Below the pieces are notes generated by a model that was not told where the DNA came from, ran no database searches, and saw nothing but the letters and a program-made list of their open reading frames with translations. The position numbers and the translations under genes were made by a program. From contig NZ_JAVAMO010000003.1 in assembly GCF_030758345.1 (NCBI RefSeq), positions 124,001 through 188,000 of the forward strand: a stretch of DNA of 64,000 nt, written 5' to 3'. Shown here piece by piece: positions 61,476 through 64,000 of the stretch. Positions within the stretch are counted from its first letter, which is position 1. Every line of letters starts with the position of its first letter. The DNA comes from Ruegeria discodermiae (GTDB lineage: Bacteria; Pseudomonadota; Alphaproteobacteria; Rhodobacterales; Rhodobacteraceae).

Positions 61476-62603
61476 TCATTCGGACCTCCGAACGGCATAA
61501 TGGGCCAACCTGTCGATATCCGGCACCGCGCCCAGCCCTGCGCCATCCGGCACGATCACATGCCCCTCGGCAACCAGGAATGGCGTCTGCAGGATGTCTT
61601 CGCGCAGGTAGTAGCTGGCCTGATAGAACTCGCACCCCAGGGTGATTTCCGGCGTCGCCGCGATCATATGCGTGCCCGCCAGATGCGCGAGACCTGCCTC
61701 GAACATGTCACCACCATAGGCGGTCAACCCGTTCGCCGCAGCGATCCGGGCGACCGTCTGGCCGCGCGCCAGCCCGCCTGATTTCATGATCTTGATCGAC
61801 ACCCCGTCGCAAATGCCTTCACGAGCGGCGCGAGTCATGTCTTCTGGCCCAAACACGCTTTCATCGGCCAGCAGAGGTATGTCGATCGAGGCACGCAGCC
61901 GCGCCATCATGTCAAATTCGGTGGCGCGCACTGGCTGTTCGATGAAATCGGGGCCGAACTGCGCCACGTCGCGCACGCGGTCCATGGCCTCACCGATCTC
62001 CAGACCCTGATTATAATCCAAGCGGACGCGGAAATCGGGGAAGTCGCGGGCAATCCGTTCCAGCCGCATCACGTCGAAGGCGTGGTCTCGAAAACCGGTT
62101 TTCAGCTTGATGATCCCAACGCCATCATCGCGCAGGCGCTCCATCAACGCGATATCGGCGTCGAAATCCGGGTTCGCAATCGAACAGCTCAGCGGGATGC
62201 GATCCCGGCAACGCCCACCCAAAAGCGCCCAGACCGGCATGCCGGAAACCCGACCCGTCAGATCAAGCAGCGCGCTGTCCAGCGCCGCCTTCGCCTCGGT
62301 ACAATGGGCAACCGCGCGCGTTGCCTGCCCCATGATCCCGGCCCGGTCCGCTATACGCTGCCCGACCACCAGCGGGCGCATGTAACGGTCGAGCGCGGCA
62401 TAGCTTGCCTCGGGCGTGCCGGTGAAGACCGACCAGGGCGAGGCCTCGCCAAACCCCTGGCTCCCGTCTTCGCTGGTCAGTCGCAGAATGATGACCTCGC
62501 AATGCCCCTCGACCCGGCCGATACCATGGTCCCGCGCGGATCGCACGGGCAGCGCGAGATGCCACAGATCGAAACCCGTGATGCGTTGATCGAGGTTTGA
62601 CAT
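61476..62603 (-). CDS. Enolase-superfamily protein, muconate-lactonizing-enzyme subgroup
   Basis: 375 residues from the ATG at 62603 (AAGGGA upstream). TIM-barrel residues of the MLE subgroup: K166-x-K168, metal ligands D196, E222 and D247, and K271 on the far side. The lysines on both sides allow racemisation, epimerisation or syn-elimination. Known relatives include N-succinylamino-acid racemase, dipeptide epimerase, hydroxyproline-betaine epimerase and cis-3-hydroxyproline dehydratase; sequence alone does not decide. It lies between the MarR-type and LysR-type genes and is divergent from the latter. Confidence 0.82.
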   Translation of the reverse strand: MSNLDQRITGFDLWHLALPVRSARDHGIGRVEGHCEVIILRLTSEDGSQGFGEASPWSVFTGTPEASYAALDRYMRPLVVGQRIADRAGIMGQATRAVAHCTEAKAALDSALLDLTGRVSGMPVWALLGGRCRDRIPLSCSIANPDFDADIALMERLRDDGVGIIKLKTGFRDHAFDVMRLERIARDFPDFRVRLDYNQGLEIGEAMDRVRDVAQFGPDFIEQPVRATEFDMMARLRASIDIPLLADESVFGPEDMTRAAREGICDGVSIKIMKSGGLARGQTVARIAAANGLTAYGGDMFEAGLAHLAGTHMIAATPEITLGCEFYQASYYLREDILQTPFLVAEGHVIVPDGAGLGAVPDIDRLAHYAVRRSE

Positions 62604-62667
62604 CGCGTCCCTTCTTACCGATGGGGAAGTGTGCGCGCCCAGCCTCATCATTTCCAATATTATGTTT

Positions 62668-62697
62668 TTGGCAGGGTATCACTAAATCTTATATAAT
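62668..62697 (+). promoter_or_regulatory. Probable promoter of the LysR-type gene (leaderless transcript?)
   Basis: TTGGCA (62668-62673) and TATAAT (62692-62697), 18 nt apart, form a good sigma-70 promoter. The predicted transcript would start at or next to the ATG at 62704, and no ribosome-binding motif precedes that ATG, so translation may be leaderless. The AT-rich gap of about 100 nt also serves the divergent enolase-superfamily gene. Confidence 0.5.
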
Positions 62698-62703
62698 GAT
62701 TCC

Positions 62704-63600
62704 ATGCAGACCAATTTCCGGCAGTATCAGGCCTTTCACGCGATCATCGACACCGGCACCGTCACCGGGGCCGCCGAGCAGTTGGGCGTCTCGCAGCCCG
62801 CGATATCGAACCTCCTGGCGCAGTTGGAGCGCCGGACCAAGCTGCGCCTGTTCGAGCGCAGCCGGGGCCGGTTGCTGCCCACGCCCGAGGCGGTGGTTCT
62901 GTTCGACGAGATCGACACGATCGTGCGCGGCCTGGACCATGTGAACCAAGCGGTGGTCGATTTGCAGAACCAGAAGGCGGGACAATTGCAGGTGGCCACC
63001 AGCCATGCGATGGCCTTCGGCTTCATGCCCGGCCAGATCGCGCGCTTTACCGCCGACAAGCCGAACCTGACCATCGCGTTCCAGTCGCAATATTCCTCGA
63101 AGATACAGGAATGGGTGATGGCCGGGCTGTTCGAGATCGGGATTTGCGAGCTGCCGGTGCGCCATGACGGGTTGCACAAGCTCCCGTTCTTCTTCGAAAT
63201 CGTTTGCGCCCTGCCCGAGAACAGCCCGCTGGACGAACATGACGTGCTGACGCCCGCCTTGCTGAGCGACGTGCCCTTTATCGTGATGGGGGCCGATCAC
63301 ATGGTGAACCGCCGCGCGCGCGAGGCATTTCATTCGGTCGGCGCGCATTGGCGGGTGCGCTGCCAGACCGATCTGTTCCGCAACGCGCTCAACATGGTGA
63401 AAGAGGGGCTGGGCGCAACATTTGTCGACCCGTTCACGCTATCCAGCGACGATGGCGGCGGCTATGTGCTGCGCCGGTTCGCGCCGCGCATCCTGCTGGA
63501 TGTGGTAATCGTGACCGCGCGGGAACGACCGCTCTCCGCCATTGGCAGCCAATTCCTGACGCAAATTTCGGACAGCATGGCGACCATGGCGGTGGAGTGA
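62704..63600 (+). CDS. LysR family transcriptional regulator
   Basis: 298 residues. N-terminal winged helix-turn-helix (F-R-Q-Y-Q-A-F-H-A-I-I... V-S-Q-P-A-I-S-N-L-L, about 5-45), then a periplasmic-binding-type effector domain (about 90-290). The LysR block R-R-T-K-L-R-L-F-E-R is intact. Divergent from the enolase-superfamily gene, the classical LysR target arrangement. Effector unknown, probably the substrate or product of that enzyme. Confidence 0.93.
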   Translation: MQTNFRQYQAFHAIIDTGTVTGAAEQLGVSQPAISNLLAQLERRTKLRLFERSRGRLLPTPEAVVLFDEIDTIVRGLDHVNQAVVDLQNQKAGQLQVATSHAMAFGFMPGQIARFTADKPNLTIAFQSQYSSKIQEWVMAGLFEIGICELPVRHDGLHKLPFFFEIVCALPENSPLDEHDVLTPALLSDVPFIVMGADHMVNRRAREAFHSVGAHWRVRCQTDLFRNALNMVKEGLGATFVDPFTLSSDDGGGYVLRRFAPRILLDVVIVTARERPLSAIGSQFLTQISDSMATMAVE

Positions 63601-63610
63601 TGCGGGCGTA

Positions 63611-64000
63611 TCAAACCGGTTTGAACTTCTGACTGGCGGGATCGTAATACTCCAGCCCACCGGCCCCGATATCGGTCCAGAGCCCGTGCAGGCTGAGCGT
63701 ATCATCTTCGACCGCCGAGGCGACAAATGGAAAGCTCATCAGGTTTTCCAGCGAGGCAACCACGGCCTGACGCTCGAACTGGCGCGCCTGCTCGACAGAA
63801 TCCTCGATGTCGGAAACCAGATCGTATTTCGGCTTCAGGATGTCCATCCAGCGCCCGACAAAGCTCTCCTTGGCTTCCAGCTGTGGCGCCTTGCCATTGC
63901 ACATGTCGATACAGCCCTGCACGCCACCGCACTGGGAATGACCCAGCACGATCAGATGCGTGACCTTGAGCGCGGTCACCGCGTATTCGATCGCCGCACT
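63611..64000 (-). CDS. Beta-carbonic anhydrase (5' end outside window)
   Basis: The frame is open to the right edge, so the start lies beyond. Visible: I-E-Y-A-V-T-A-L-K-V-T-H-L-I-V-L-G-H-S-Q-C-G-G, which includes the zinc-ligand pair H-x-x-C of beta-carbonic anhydrases; the first Cys-Asp pair would lie outside. It interconverts CO2 and bicarbonate. The C-terminus ends Y-Y-D-P-A-S-Q-K-F. Convergent with the LysR gene. Confidence 0.88.
   Translation of the reverse strand, partial: SAAIEYAVTALKVTHLIVLGHSQCGGVQGCIDMCNGKAPQLEAKESFVGRWMDILKPKYDLVSDIEDSVEQARQFERQAVVASLENLMSFPFVASAVEDDTLSLHGLWTDIGAGGLEYYDPASQKFKPV

Noticed and set aside
1-64000. tRNA or rRNA genes, CRISPR arrays, insertion sequences or prophage genes
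   Set aside because: I looked in all gaps and found no cloverleaf-like tRNA, no regularly spaced repeats, and no transposase or integrase motif.

Overview
The window is high-GC, densely packed alphaproteobacterial DNA, almost certainly from a marine Rhodobacteraceae (Roseobacter-group, Ruegeria-like) chromosome. The signs are a 44-residue aa3-type cytochrome oxidase subunit IV, a DmdC-type acyl-CoA dehydrogenase, a plant-type glutamate-cysteine ligase, a pyrB operon with a metal-ligand-less dihydroorotase, and many overlapping stop/start codons. I saw no tRNA, rRNA, insertion sequence, prophage or CRISPR array. Both ends cut genes: fdhD at the left and a beta-carbonic anhydrase at the right.

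Layout. 1-5.4 kb: fdhD (partial), an azlCD exporter whose azlC carries an early stop codon, a lipoprotein, the CoxIV subunit, a secreted phospholipase-A2-like protein, and a membrane glycerophosphodiesterase. 5.4-9.8 kb: a DmdC-like dehydrogenase / MBL hydrolase / DUF6173-like operon, then tsaC and yqgE. 9.9-18.6 kb: a DsbD-N-domain protein with a Nudix hydrolase, an RND efflux pair, and a four-gene operon of uracil-DNA glycosylase, phosphoesterase, LysE exporter and moaB. 18.7-25.4 kb: a 24-cysteine secreted protein, the tightly coupled pyrB-X-Y-pyrC'-plsY operon, a GbsR/MarR regulator with a perfect 30-nt palindrome plus a desaturase, and a YHS protein. 25.4-33.5 kb: a SABATH-like carboxyl methyltransferase, gshA, a GNAT protein, rsmE, ubiA, and a BON/OmpA-type envelope protein. 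33.5-43.9 kb: moaE-moaD-pgsA-uvrC, a pteridine-reductase-like SDR, a Ca/Na antiporter, a tiny Zn-ribbon protein, an S49 peptidase, an ABC-2 exporter, a DMT transporter and a CaiB-type CoA-transferase. 43.9-52.7 kb: haem genes (hemE, hemC, hemF), a second desaturase, clpS, a HAD hydrolase, and a D-Ala-D-Ala carboxypeptidase with a SPOR domain.

52.7-63.6 kb is the most accessory-looking part. All on the minus strand lie dadA-like, dctP, dctQ, cupin and dctM, then a BASS-type transporter, pxpB, pxpC and pxpA (5-oxoprolinase). Beside them are a divergent MarR-type regulator, a muconate-lactonizing-enzyme-type enolase-superfamily protein and a divergent LysR regulator. Together they look like an import-and-catabolism island for a cyclic, N-modified or D-amino-acid-like compound whose nitrogen skeleton ends as 5-oxoproline and glutamate. 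The substrate is unknown; this is inference from gene content and order.

Other points of interest are the nonsense codon in azlC, pseudo-enzymes with lost catalytic residues (dihydroorotase, an SDR in the hemF operon), the SABATH-like methyltransferase, the regulator/desaturase operator, and an AT-rich gap with a DnaA-box match.
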